From the NCBI GenBank assembly GCA_000827205.1, contig KN832555.1:1290893-1354892 (forward strand): a DNA stretch of 64,000 nucleotides, written 5' to 3'. Shown piece after piece: positions 48,176 to 60,161 of the stretch. The position numbers and the translations under genes were made by a program. The notes under the pieces were generated by a model. It ran no database searches. It saw nothing but the letters and a program-made list of their open reading frames with translations, and was not told where the DNA came from. The first letter of the stretch is position 1. Each line of letters opens with the position of its first letter. The DNA is from Plicaturopsis crispa FD-325 SS-3 (Eukaryota; Basidiomycota; Agaricomycetes; Amylocorticiales; Amylocorticiaceae).

Positions 48176-49270
48176 ATGGCCAATCCACTTGTTGGACCCT
48201 CTCCTCTCAGAGACATAATACATCCCCAATTTCACCAGAATAACTTTCCTGAGGAACTGTTCATAAAAAACGAACTTGGTATCAAGCTTGATAAAGGTCT
48301 TTCATACCCCTCCGCCGAGGCCTGTATTGTGACTGACGTCTCCGAGTGCAGACGACCAAATATGCAGACTTTCTCTTACGCCTGCGGGCTGCCCTCTCGG
48401 ACCTTTACACTGTCCATTGCGCCACACTACACCTTCTCTGCTGAACTTCCAACCGCCCAAGCAGTTGCCAACCCACCCGCGAGATCGAGAGCGTTTAGCT
48501 ACGGTCTGTAAGCATTGGCTGCGTGGTCTTTGCAAAAAGGGCGATGCTTGTGAGTTTCTGCACGAGTATAACCTCAGGCGTATGCCGGAGTGTTGGTGGT
48601 TTGCAAAATACGGGTACTGCTCTGCAGGAGACGAGTGTTTATACGCGCATCCGAAGGAGAGGCGCGTCGAATGTCCAGATTACAAGAGGGGGTTTTGCAA
48701 GCTTGGTGAGTCACTTGACCCCACCTCCTGTCTCCTTGCTTACATCTTCCAGGCCCGACATGCCCGCGAAAACACGTCCGGCGAGTGGCATGCCAGAACT
48801 ACCTAACGGGTTTTTGTCCACTCGGCCCTGAGTGCCCACGGGGACAGTAAGTCTCCCATTCAGTTCCGCGTATCCTTATTCACTTATTGCAAATTCAGTC
48901 CAAAACCTGGTCTCCCGCCTGCGAAAGCGTACGACCCTCCGGAACCACCCTCTACGCGCGAGCTCGGCCCGCCGCCACCAGGATATGGACGTTATGCAGA
49001 CTTCGGTGGTTCTGGATTCCCTGGTGGTGGACCTGGTGCCGGTAGGGGTGGGCCCGGGGATGGACAAAATGGACCTCCAAGACGAAACCTAGATGAAGTA
49101 GTTTGCTTCAAGGTATTGTCTCTCTACTTGTAACCAATGTGTTATACGTGTCTGACTATTTTTTTTAGTGTGGCGAGATGGGTCACTACGCAAATCATTG
49201 TAGGAATCGGAACGTTCCCGGTAATCGCGGAGGGAACGAACGGAATAGGCGGTTTGGCGGGGATGAATAG
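48176..49270 (+). CDS. YTH1: mRNA 3'-end-processing factor Yth1/CPSF30
   Basis: Exons join in frame from MANPLVGPSPLRDIIHPQF. Five C3H zinc fingers follow: CRLSLTPAGCPLGPLHCPLR with H, CKHWLRGLCKKGDACEFLH, CWWFAKYGYCSAGDECLYAH, CPDYKRGFCKLGPTCPRKH and CQNYLTGFCPLGPECPRGH. After a Pro/Gly-rich linker (AFD/GGPGAGRGG region) comes a CCHC zinc knuckle, CFKCGEMGHYANHC. Five fingers plus one knuckle match CPSF30 of animals and many fungi; S. cerevisiae Yth1 lacks the knuckle. The protein binds the poly(A) signal region in the cleavage and polyadenylation factor, in the nucleus. The gene is complete at 49268-49270. Confidence 0.93.
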
Positions 49271-49671
49271 TAGGACATTGTGTATTGTGACTGGCAGGGG
49301 ATGGTTGCACTTTAGTACAGCACACTATTCCGTGTCGTGTGTCGTGCATCATGGCCGCACGGCAAACTATCTACGACTGCGCCTTGTCCACTGATCACAC
49401 GTATACATACCATTTGCATGTTATACAGTATCGATTTTTCATTCGAGTTCACAGAGATAAAACCACTGTGACGTCACTGTCAACGAGTCATCCACTGACC
49501 TTGACCAGATTATCTACAACTTGAAAAAAGCCTTTGTGGTTGAAGTTACGGTAAGTTTTAGTCGAAATGCGGCGCAGCTCCGAGTTGATGTCTGATCTTG
49601 TAGACCGATATCTGTTGCAGGGAAAATAAACTTGTCAACTAGGTTACCAGTGATCAGTAGTCATATCATCG
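49271..49671. other. Intergenic between YTH1 and the YjbQ-like gene
   Basis: About 400 bp with no recognisable feature other than flanks and promoter. Confidence 0.4.
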
Positions 49672-50648
49672 ATGGTGTGGCAAAAGGTCGGGAGAATCTA
49701 ATGAGACGGCTACAAACTGACTGAAGCAACGCTCGATTCCTGAAGGAATTTACGCTCTCGAAGCGCTCCAAAGGTAGGCAATCGATGCCCCTCGCATGCC
49801 TGACGTGCCGTACTGAACAGCTGCCTCGTCACAAGGATGCCATCTCGTTACGGAGGAAGTGCTCACCAATATCAAACCAGGCCTAAAGGACGTTCAGGTA
49901 TGTGCGTCTGCGCTGATACGGCGTGCTCCCACTTCTAATCGCAGGGCGACTGCTCGATGGGAAACACAGGTCGGAATGCTCTTCCTGTTCATGTAAGTAC
50001 AGCACAGTCACAGAAAAGGTGAGCACGCGTTGACTATGGGCAACAGTCAGCACACATCCGCTGCCTTGACAATCAATGAGAACTTTGATAAAGGTGAGCC
50101 TGTCAGCCTTCGTGACCGTGCCCAAATCCGTGTAACTCATCCCCGTTCATCGACGCGGCAGATGTGCGCCGAGGTAAGGAAGCACGTACTTTCAATAAAC
50201 CACAATCGGAGAATTTATAGCGCCGCTTTACGCGATAGATATGGACATGGCACTCGACATCATCGTCCCAGAAAACCTGAAATGGATCCACACCGACGAG
50301 GGGCCGGAGTAGGTGCTTGTTCCGTCCGATGGATCGTGGCTGACCAGCCTCTTTTATCCAGCGACTCGTACGTTATCTCACCCGTCTGACCTCGTGCATT
50401 TAGCTGCCAGCTCTAACGACGTGCGCTCAGTGTTTCGCACACCAAGACTTCCCTTGTAGGCACATCTATCAGTGTCCCGATCACAGGGGGAAGGCTCAAT
50501 CTCGGGACATGGCAAGGTAGAGCAATAGCTGAAGATTCCCATGATTGTCACGATGACCTTTCTTATAATAACCTCCTCGACAGGGATCTACTTGACAGAG
50601 TTTAGGCACTACCCCCATACGCGCAAAGTTGTAGCAACTATTTTGTGA
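49672..50648 (+). CDS. YjbQ/UPF0047-family protein in ten tiny exons
   Basis: Ten exons join in frame to 137 aa: 49672-49686, 49746-49773, 49836-49897, 49970-49992, 50047-50093, 50162-50173, 50239-50308, 50362-50367, 50431-50516 and 50584-50648. The product starts MVWQKEFTLSKRSKGCHLVT and contains VGMLFLFIQHTSAALTINEN, DVRRDMDMALD, NLKWIHTDEGPDD, SHTKTSLVGTS and GGRLNLGTWQGIYLTEFR. The HTSA, GPDD, H and LGTWQGI motifs are the conserved features of UPF0047/YjbQ (about 140 aa, trimeric, thiamine-related phosphate chemistry proposed for bacterial members). The 12 nt and 6 nt exons supply VRR and DS and are needed to keep the family spacing. Continuous open frames in this stretch are short, so this gene is easily missed. 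Confidence 0.88.
50362..50367 (+). other. 6 nt microexon of the YjbQ-like gene
   Basis: CGACTC lies between TTTTATCCAG and GTACGT. Together with its neighbours it yields GPDDSVSHTKTSL, matching the family spacing DD-x3-H-x-K. Skipping it leaves the frame but loses two residues. Confidence 0.75.
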
Positions 50649-52149
50649 GTAGCACTTACTATCACGGCCGGAAATCCCGGACGCTCATGCCCCTCAGGTC
50701 TTGAGTACTTAGAGGTGGGGTGTTCATCAGCAGATGGGTTCTTCAGTGTATCAACATCTTTGTAACCTACTTCAAAAGCACTCCGACTCTGTTTAGCCGG
50801 TGCTCTTGAACCCCGACGTCTCCGAGGTCGAAACCCTTGTGTCCTCTTGCGTCTATGTAGTTATGAGCCTCACTTGACTGCTATGAGTAGAACATTATGA
50901 TTGTCAGCAACCTTCTGGTGACAGGACGGGGGACATAAGTGCAGTCGATGCATACCAATTTCTCGGTGCCCAAAACATGACCCCAATTGCGAGCAGTAAA
51001 GAACGTCCAATTTTGCGTCAAATGCATATTTATTGCATTACTTGAAATGGTAGCGCGAGCAAGTAGGCAGGATATATGAATCAAAATTATTGACCGTTCG
51101 TCCGACAATCTACCGTATGCGCGAGAGAGAACTAGACTCTTTGTCAATTCGAGTTGCATCATAGGATATTTCAGTACTACTATCCGCTGCGCACCTTGAA
51201 ACGGCCTCGGATTATGGCTGTTTAGTAGTGCCTCCGAGGCGTCTGATATAAGGACTTACGCGCCAGTTGGCCTAAACAAGCGAGGCGCCGCCCAGGCTCA
51301 AACGGCTTTTCTTGAATTTTGCGTACTGCGCAACCACACGATGTAGGGGTTTTGGAGGTACAAGGTGCATGTATCGGCCGTCCTGTTTATTGACATCGAC
51401 AGTACACGCTCTTAAGACTTAGGATTCCATTAGTATAATGGCAAGGAAGGTGGCACATCGAGCTCACCGTGGCTAGGCTGAACTAGGGGAGGCAAGGCCT
51501 CGGACTGAAGATTTTGATCCTGAGCCCCGCGCTAGTCGGACGGAACTATTTTTTTGTGATGCATGAAAACGGCGGTCTAGGTAACGTTTAAGCATGTCCT
51601 CCGGATCCGTGCGCACGATCCCACTTGTATTAAGGCTGTTTTGTTGGTGAAAACAGCCTGAGACACACACGTGGGATGACCCAAACCCGAAGCAGCCGTG
51701 TCCTGGAGCGTGTAAGTAAATAAGCAGGTCGCTAAGTGACAAACACGAAAAGATATCAAGTACGAAGAGGGCGGAGGATAGAGAAATCCGACGGATGCCG
51801 TGGACGGCGCTGCATTTTACAGAGAAAATCGCGACTCTGATAAGATGTTCAGCCACGTGGCTACTGCTGAATTTGAACGGCAGGCAATTAGCAAGTCAGG
51901 GACCTGTGCCATAAGAGAACACGGCGGCAACGGCATTTTCCTCCTTACTTCCCTCCACACACTCCTCGTTTCTCTTTTCTGTACACGGGCTGTCGACTTT
52001 TCACTAGAGCACTGCGCTCGTCTGCTAGTACTCGGCGCTTTCGGTGCAATCCAACAACAACCCCTGAGACGCCGCAGGTTTCTGGAGTCTCGCTACGAGC
52101 GACGCCGCATCAACCACCGACGAATTTGTCCGCAAAGCTATCCAAAGCG
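50649..52149. other. Gene-poor 1.5 kb between YjbQ-like gene and Zn2Cys6 factor 2
   Basis: No coding region is supported; open frames on the minus strand at 50881-51162 and 51473-51856 have no motif. A short hairpin (GCCTCGGA with TCCGAGGC) lies near 51206-51241. A tRNA-like piece around 51497-51530 (ACTGAAGATTTTGATCC) was considered and rejected. Confidence 0.4.
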
Positions 52150-55093
52150 ATGCCAAAGACACCCGCCAATGCGAATAGACCATCTCTTCGGAGGAACCAG
52201 GCAAGTGCTGATATCCATTCCGTGTCAAAACCACCTTCGAACAGCACTCGATACAGGCCTGTCGATCCTGCAGAAAGCGTAAACTGGTGAGTTATCGTCC
52301 TTTTGTAACATGGGAGGCTACTCTGAGGCGTAATCTCTGTAGAAATGCGACGCGTCGCGTCCTCATTGTGGCACATGCGTCAAGTGAGTGGGCAGACAAC
52401 AGGCACACGATGCACAGTACTTACTGCACGATACAAGGCAATGGCAAACTCTTGTCAGTGTCCCGGCACCAGTTGGTTATGCGTAAGTCCTCTAGACTTG
52501 TACTTCGCCGCCCAGAGCACCATCTTTAATTGTTCGCACAAGACATCCATCGGAGCCGCAATGCTCGTATGACCCAGTCGAGGGCTTGAGCCTTGCCCCC
52601 GACACAGATCCACTCGAGAAGATTCGTCTGCTCGAGGAGGAAGTTTGTGAGCTTTGAAGTCTCATTTTTGCTCGGAATAGAGTCTCAACATTGCCATATA
52701 GCTGAGCTCAAATCGCGCTTGTACCACAATGCATCTGGATCGCGATCCATTTCGCCCAATCGCAACTCACAGCTCAGGAACTCCAATCTCCGCGCCGGCT
52801 CTTCCTCCTCAGCAGGCCGACATACCTCGCCCCAGGCGCACACCTTGGCGGGCGATATATCTTTGCCGCAAGCCTCCCTAAATGTAGGGAACTTGATGAT
52901 ACCGTCCAAGACCCCAGAACCGCGGTTACCGACGCACAGTCCAGATTTGCACACGACGAATGACCCGAAAGCCCACGACCACTTCTTTGAAATGCTATTT
53001 TCGGGCTGGAACACTGATTTACCTGATCCGTCGGAGCTCCCGCGTTAGTAGGTACCCGTTTCATTGATCCACACACCTATCGGGCACTAACGCTATAGCA
53101 GTGTTGAAGTTTTCTTCAGATGTGATCCCTGCGGATCACGCGTACTGAATAGACCGGCATTCATGGCATCTCTCCTCCTTCCTCCACGAGACCCAGGGTT
53201 CCCACATTCCGCCATATTACACGCTATCGTAAGTCGTATATTTATCGGATGTCCAATGCATGACCAAGTCTAACGGTGCACCTGTTAGTGCGCATCGGCG
53301 TCGCGATGGATGTCCAAACACGAAGTGATACTGCCTGACGGTACACGACGTGACCAATTCGCCGAATACCATTCGAGCAAGACACGACAATATATAGATA
53401 AAACGATGGCAAGCGGCGATGCAATTTTCAACGTTATGCAGGCGTGTATGATCCTTTCCTGGTACTTTTATCAAGTGAGTATCGTTGCTTATGCTAGAAG
53501 TGAAAGGGAATGTGGGCTGACTATCAAACAAGGAGGGGCGTTGGGTGGAGGTGTGGATATTCGCCGGCTTTCAGACACGCGTAGCGGTACCTTTACGGCT
53601 GAACTACCCGGGGACATATACGAATCATGGCGCCAACTCTCCCGGAGCGTACCTTGCACCACCTCGTGACCTGCAAGACCTGGAGTCGAGAAGGCGGACG
53701 TGGTGGATGACGATCATGTTCGACCGAATTGCGTCCGTCGGTGGCTGGATACATGCAATCGACGAAAGGGACCTTGGCACAGAATTTCCGCTTCGACTCG
53801 AAGATTTTGAAGCCGACGTACATGTCTTGCACTTCTCTTGCACCGAAATACGCTGACTAAAATGTTACCTCCAGGCTCAGATCCCTAGCAATCCACAAGA
53901 CCTCACTACGGAGGACGTCTTCACGGTCCATCTCCCCCGCTATACGGACTCATTCATCCTCCTCCTCAAATCTGTCATGCTTTTTGGCAGAGTAACGGAC
54001 TACAACGTTCGCGGCGGGTTGCGCGAGAACGATTCAACCAAGAATCAGACTCCGTTCTATATACCTGAGTTTGTAGCGCTTGACCAGCTTGTGTGCATCG
54101 ATTTCTTAGCAAGCCTTCCACCTGCGTACGGTGCCAGTGCACTCGCAAACTCGCTTGATACAGATCTATACATGGTCCATATAGTGCCGCATGCGTATGT
54201 CGCATCTTTCGACGGTCGACGCTTCCATTTGACTGACGTTCTCTCCTTACGTCCCTTTCAGCGCGACCATCACATTGCACAACCCTTACTTGGACTTCAC
54301 CGACCCTCAGAGCATATCCACCGCCCGCTGCGTGAAATCTGCACGTGCCATCCTCGCGTCGTACTATTCTCTTGGGGGGACGTCGCTGGACATCACGCGT
54401 TTACACCCTTTTGTCACGGTTCGTATACGCACGGCACTATTACATCTATTTCTGACTCTCCCCATATAGATATGCTGGTATTTAGCGGCTGTAGTGCAGG
54501 TGCAGCTATGCAAGTACTTTATCGAGATCGGGGATAGCGAACGTGAAGCGACGGTCTGGGGAGAGATCAACGTATTAAGGTCCGTAACTCCTTTGAATGT
54601 CTATTTCTCCATAAAGGCGCGAACCTTATACACTCCGGGGATATCTCAGATACGCGATGATCGAATATGGGCATCGATCACCCATAGGCAGTGAGTTTAC
54701 CACCCTCTAGCATACGACGACATTGACCAAGTATTCGCGTCAATGCTAGCCCGTCAGGAGCGGCTGCTGCAAGGGCTGATGCGCGAGATCGTGCGGCTTA
54801 CAGCGCAGAAGGAGCCCCTCGGTGTTGGTGTTGGGGTTCCGCTGTACCCGTTCTCTCATGCAGGCGTCTTTGGGTCCCCGGGATCTTCCAACCACAACTC
54901 GAGTGCGGACGGCGGCGCCCCCCTTCCAGGAAGCAGCCCGGAAGAAGCGCAGAGTCCCGAGAGCATTAGTATGGGCAGTACGAGGATGATGGGCAGTCCA
55001 ATGACGAGCCTGGGCTCGGGCACTGGCTGGGCTATGCCAGACTTGGTAGGCGCGCAGCAAGGACAAGGACCCACTCCGTATTCTCTGCCGTGA
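52150..55093 (+). CDS. Zn2Cys6 fungal transcription factor 2
   Basis: The exon 52150-52200 ends in LRRNQ. A GC-AG intron (52201-52256) follows, then 52257-52286 (ACRSCRKRKL), 52343-52383 (KCDASRPHCGTCV) and 52438-52482 (QWQTLVSVPAPVGYA). The next exon starts near 52541 (HPSEPQCSYDPVEGLSLAPD). These join into a six-Cys zinc cluster with a long last loop, then a coiled stretch (DPLEKIRLLEEEV). The fungal-specific factor domain is seen as VEVFFRCDPCGSRVLNRPAF, GRWVEVWIFAGFQTRVAVPL, RRRTWWMTIMFDRIASVGGW and ICWYLAAVVQVQLCKYFIEI. The tail is Ser/Gly-rich and stops at 55093. It is a diverged paralogue of the factor at 42974-46047: both share RNQAC and an intron after KL. Targets are unknown. Confidence 0.85.
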
Positions 55094-55368
55094 TTTATGT
55101 CTGTACATCTCGCATTTTCCGTCTTTCATCATGTATCATCGCATTCTGTTTTGACTTCTCCCGCAGCCTTGCCTTCTTCTTCATTTTTCATCTTGGGGAT
55201 TGCGATACCATTGGCTCTATACCTGACATGTATTTCTAGACGTGTGGGCCATTTACCTTGTACTGGGATGGGCTCCGAAATGGTTCAATCTGTGGATTTT
55301 ATAGGAATTGACACAATGTTTATGTACATGAATGCCCCACGGGGCAAGTTGACGCACGAGCCTTGACC

Positions 55369-56387
55369 TCACGATTCACCGCGACTAGCTCGTCTCTCCT
55401 GTTCCAGCATCGCATCGAAACGTTCCTGCTCCAACGTACGCTCGTCCTTAGCCTCAGATGGGGCGTCGGAAGATCCAGAGCCGCGAACGACGCGTCGTTC
55501 ATGGTCTTGCCGAAGCGCATCCCACGACGAAGTGGGCGACGAGGCGCGTTTCTTGCGTATCTCGTCCCATATGGACGTTTGCGGTGGCGAAACTGGGGGT
55601 GGGGTTGACCGAGGGCCAAGGTCATTGTCGGATTGCATAGGGGGAGCTGTCGTAAAGTCATGGTCAGAGCTGTATTCGACGGAGAATATGCCTCTTGTGA
55701 GGGCCACGCACGGTCACTGAACGATTCATCGGGTGGTGACGACTGGTCGTGAGCTGGCGCCTCCCAAGCATTGGCCGCAGCTGCATCGCCATACCGTGCA
55801 GCGGAATCTTCGTCGCCCACACTACGCTCCACGGGCAGCCTCATCAGAGGGCGTTGCCAGTCTGGGTGTGCCTTCCACACATTTCCGAAGGCTATGAGCA
55901 GGCGGGGCGCATTCTCAGCGCTGCTGAGGAAGCGTATATCTGAGATCACGGCGTATATAGACACTGCAGTCTGGAACGCAAGCGTTGTTGCGACAGAGAG
56001 CCCCACACATCGCGGGACGGACCACGGACGGGGGCGCGAGCGGCCGTATATTGGTGCCCAAGCTGGCACTACAATGTAGTTGAGTGCCTGCAGCATCGAA
56101 CACGCGTCGCATGAGCATTCCTACATCTATATGGACAGGCGGAAGTTGACGCTAGTACTGACCGGATTGTTTTGAAGGATCCTGAGCGTGTTATGGGGGA
56201 AATAGCTAACGCAGTGGTTGTAGTCGTGCTCGGAGATGACGCCGTCGGTGAGCTGGGGTCGGAGCAGCTCCGCCGTCGTAGAATGTTTTGTAAAGTAAGG
56301 ACTACGACGAATAGCGCGAATGGCATATACAGCGTCTGCAGGACCATAGGGCCTTATTTGTTGACCATTTCCTGGATTTTCTTCCAT
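55369..56387 (-). CDS. Membrane protein of unknown function
   Basis: Three minus-strand exons (56387-56163, 56087 to about 55730, about 55648-55369) start MEENPGNGQQIRPYGPADAV. The N-terminal 75 residues look soluble. Then come LNYIVVPAWAPIYGRSRPRP, a polar-aromatic segment, and a clearer span, CVGLSVATTLAFQTAVSIYAVIS, followed by FLSSAENAPRLLIAFGNVW. The C-terminal part is charged (WDEIRKKRASSPTSSWDALR; LEQERFDAMLEQERRAS). One or two membrane passes are predicted. I do not recognise the family. A resemblance to OCIA-domain proteins was considered but lacks the key pattern. The gene sits between Zn2Cys6 factor 2 (convergent) and the RhoGEF. Confidence 0.75.
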
Positions 56388-56628
56388 GATTGGAGGCGGA
56401 AAGAGACGACGAACATGAGGCTCTTGGACGCGATTGCTTTACAGACCTCACGTGAGATTATATTCACAGTCAGTGACTCGTAAAAAAACGCGAAAACAAG
56501 CCAAAAAGTAAAGAGAAACGGAGAACAGGTAAACGAGTGTAAGTGTCCCATGAGATTAAGTATCCGCAAGCAGCGAGCAGTATTGTAAGCACCACAGTCT
56601 ATCGAGAAATCGTCCCCCAGGATTTAAA

Positions 56629-59600
56629 TCATGCCCCGCCAGCCCGGTCAGAGCCTGCCAGCAACCTATCGAACAGTCCGCCGGCCGAGCTTTCGTTCCG
56701 TAGTTGAATCATGTAAATGATCCCAGTTCGTGTCCCCGCATCGCTCAGCTCAACAGCCACTCCTGTTTTCCCCACCCGTTCTACTCCGTCCGTCAATACG
56801 ATCGTGCTGATCAGGATTGTCTTCGCCTTGTTATCCGCCTCTACCACGAGCTGCTTGATGTTCGTGGGTTGCTGGTGGTAGAGCCGCAGTTTTGCTGCGC
56901 CAAGGGACTTCCATTGGGCGTGCTGTTGCTGAAGGAAGATCTTGCATTTCATGTCCGCCGTTACGGGGTTTGTAACGGGGCCAACATATGGCGGCGTCTC
57001 TTGAACAGGTGAGTTAGGCGGACTCGGTTCGTGGAACGAGGGAATATTTTGGTGGAGTTCCCGTGCACTCAATTGAGCCGATGGCATCATCGCCCGTGGC
57101 TGAGGGGCAGCCAACGAGCCGTAGGAATCACTGGGAGGGCCGAAGTTGTTCGGAGGATAGCCACCTGGCGGGAGTGGAGGAGCCGGGCGCTGATCATATT
57201 GGCCACGGAGGGACGCAGAAGAGGGGGCGTTGCGTACGCCTCCTTGGAAGGATGGGTTGGTTGGTGCGGATGGAGGACGGCCAGGAGGGGGGCCGTTGTA
57301 TCCTGGTGCGAATTGCACTCTTTGCTGTGGAGGGTAGCCTTGCGGCGGCTGGTTTGGTGGTGGGCCAGGTGGCATGGGTCGCTGAAAGTTAGGCGGAGGA
57401 CCACCCATGTTTGGGTTCGGGCCATACCCTGGGCCAGGATGGAATTGCTGAGGAGGTTGCTGGTAGGTGATGCTGGCACCGCGCTGAGGGGGGATGACTT
57501 GGCCAGGCCCAAAGCCCATTGGCATGTGTTCACTGCCCATGCTACTGGTCCGTTGCATTGGAGGACGCATGACTTGGCCAGGGCTAAAGGAGGGCGGCGA
57601 TTGATCCCCTCCTCTACTGTTCACTCGCAGCGGCGAGACGACTTGGCCAGGACCAAACGAAGAAGGCGGTGGGCCTTGCTCTCCTCCCCGGCTGTTTGAC
57701 CGTATATGGGGGATTCCTTGGTTGGGAGACCAGGACGGAGGAGAGCCTTGCCGGTTCGAGCCTCTGCTGTCCGTTCGGCTGATCTGACCAAAACTCGAAC
57801 GATCCGCCTCTTCTGATATCCGTGACGCAGGAAGAGGATTGTGCATGGCCGGCACCCGCTGCGCTCCTTGCTGTACTTGTGCTTCTGGCGAAAGCACAAG
57901 GTTCGACATATTCCGAGTATTCTCATCATTGCTGATAGGCCGAGAATGGGGAGACGATACCGGAGAGGATGCACGATGCCCAGAAGACACACTGCCAGGC
58001 GTCGGCGGAAGACTGCCCAGCGGGGGTGGCGATGCGAGGTTGTCGAGAGGAAGAGAAGGAGAGCGAGACATGCCGGCAAGGGAAGGCACAGGTGGCGGCG
58101 GTGTTTTCGAAGGTGGCGGTACTACATCAAGTCACTGTCAGCAATTTCCATGTTCAAAAATCCTGACAACAGTACTCACTGCTGCCAGCAAATTCAATGC
58201 AATCCTTGAATTCTGCTATCAAGGAGTTTCGGGAGTGCAGTGAGTCCACTTGCAATGTCAGCGTCTCTTTTCGCATGATGGCAACCTGCAGCTGCATATC
58301 TAGATCAACGAACAAATCGCACGGTCAGAAACACGATCTTTGAGCATTGCCGAGGAAGGAAATGAGGACACACCATTTCCCGGTACCTCTGAGACTCGCA
58401 ACACCTTCCCCGCTAATGGTGGGTAACACAACCACATATCTGGGCCATTGACCCCAGCCCGTGCACGCTCACTTGGTGTCATCCGTTCGCAGACCAGGAA
58501 AAGGTCAGATAGTATGAATATATGGCCATGCCGATGCACAACCTCCTCCCCCGTTGCGCGCGGGGTGAGGCGTATGAGCACATCCGTCGACACCCGGAGC
58601 TCGCGCGTGTATGTGAGCGTGGACGGATTCATTTGTAGGCGTACCGACTGGCACGCGACGACGCGTAAGGTTATGCTCAAAATAACAGCCAACGAGTGTT
58701 ACTGACCTTCGGTTTCATGGTAAAGATATCGAGACACCGATCCGTGGCAAGGCGCCGCTCAAGATCGCTGATTGGCATCGACATCGTGGCTGTCGAGCCG
58801 CGGCTGATACTCGTCGACGCCGTCTCGCGCGACAAACGTTCGCTGCTCAAAATGGATTATCAGCGGACAAAAATTTGCACCGGAACGCCATGCTTACCCG
58901 CCAGAGAGGCTACTGCCTCGTGTTGAGCTACCTGCACTCCCAGGTGCTCCCGCGTCACTTACACTCAGATGCTGTTCTCCGCCACTCCGCCCCACTACGC
59001 TTTGCGTGCGTAAGTCGATTACTTCCTCCTCCTCCTCTTCCCGCATGGGGACACCACCTCCGACGGTGATGTTAGCTCGGTCATCTAGAGTGTTCATCAG
59101 CGTGTCAAGTTTATCCAGAGCGCCCACCAGCAACCGGTGGTCGCTTCGTCCGGGTGTGGTGCTTTTCAGCAGTCGGCTGTATAATTTTCTGTAGTATTTC
59201 AGCCGCGCCTTCGGCAAAAGGAATAGTGCGTCCAGGGTCCATGTCGGAGTGTCGTCACCGGAAGGATAAGAAGCGAGAGCAGATAGCGGAGGAGGATTCG
59301 CAGCGGAGAAGGTGGCGAGAATCGTGTGGAGGCGAGCATTAGATTGGACAGGCTCCCATGCATCAAACCCAGCTAGGTATTTGGTGCTGTAGTTTGTGTA
59401 AGGTGTGTCGAGATCATCGATCTATTGCACATTGAGGCCAATATTCGTCCGACGGAAAGTATTCAAGCTTACCCAGCGCATAAGCAGGTCACCCAAGGCT
59501 TTCGGAGATGAAGGATTGGACCCAATTTCTTTCAGTTTCTAGCACGGAGAGTTAGCTGGGGACGATACACGCCAACAGATTCTAGACATACCGAAAGTAA

Positions 59601-60161
59601 AGACCTATTCGCTTTGTACACGCTCTCGATACTCCGGAACATCGTGTCTAGCTCTGGGGGCGGAAGGTTCGACCGCGACCAGGCCGCAGCAACTTTCTGT
59701 TACGCGTGTATTCAGAGTGATGATACCACAACAGCGACATTTGCACATACCCGTATGACCCCCGTAAGCTGATCGACATACTGCTTCTCTGTCTCGACGA
59801 GATCGATTAGCGGGTTGGACTTCTTCGGCTTGGTGTCTAATGGTGAAGTGGGAGATGACCCTCCTGGGCTCGTTGGCGTCAGTGGTACATTCAAGCCTAT
59901 TGGATCATTAGTGCCCGCCAGAATTGCCAAACACACGTGCTCCGTGCACGTACCATGGTCGAAGGCGCCTAATGAGGGAAGACTGGGCAAGGGCCCCGAG
60001 GAGGCAAACTGCGCAGTATCAGAGTCGGAATCGGCCTGGATCTTTGGCGGCAGCGGCGGGGGCGAGAAATCAGGGTCATCGAAATCCGACGACGTGGGCG
60101 GGGTCGGCGGCAGCTTATCTTGCCTCGCCAAGGGTGGTAGAGGTTTTAGGCCAGCGCTCAT
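56629..60161 (-). CDS. Rho guanine-nucleotide exchange factor (DH-PH)
   Basis: Many minus-strand exons join in frame from MSAGLKPLPPLARQDKLPP. The N-terminus is Pro-rich. The DH domain follows, with LIDLVETEKQYVDQLTGVIR, FRSIESVYKANRSLLSKL, LGDLLMRWIDDLDTPYTNY and KARLKYYRKLYSRLLKS, matching the conserved regions of Dbl-type exchange factors. The PH region is then visible (LATDRCLDIFTMKPKVRLQM; DLFLVCERMTPSERARAGVN; MWLCYPPLAGKVLRV). A long Pro/Gly/Ser tail holds three repeats of the type FGPGQV, and a final domain (LYHQQPTNIKQLVVEADNKA; VAVELSDAGTRTGIIYMIQL) resembles a second PH-like fold. It should load GTP onto Rho/Rac GTPases at the cortex. Whether it acts on the Rac1 gene at 36750 is unknown. 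Confidence 0.88.

Noticed and set aside
51206-51241. Inverted repeat GCCTCGGA/TCCGAGGC
   Set aside because: An 8 bp stem is common by chance and there is no transcript evidence, so no terminator or RNA is called.
51415-51535. tRNA-Phe-like piece ending in ACTGAAGATTTTGATCC with ATTAGTATAATGG nearby
   Set aside because: The anticodon-like GAA and a T-arm-like stretch are present, but no acceptor stem pairs and the D- and T-arm spacing is wrong, so no tRNA is called.
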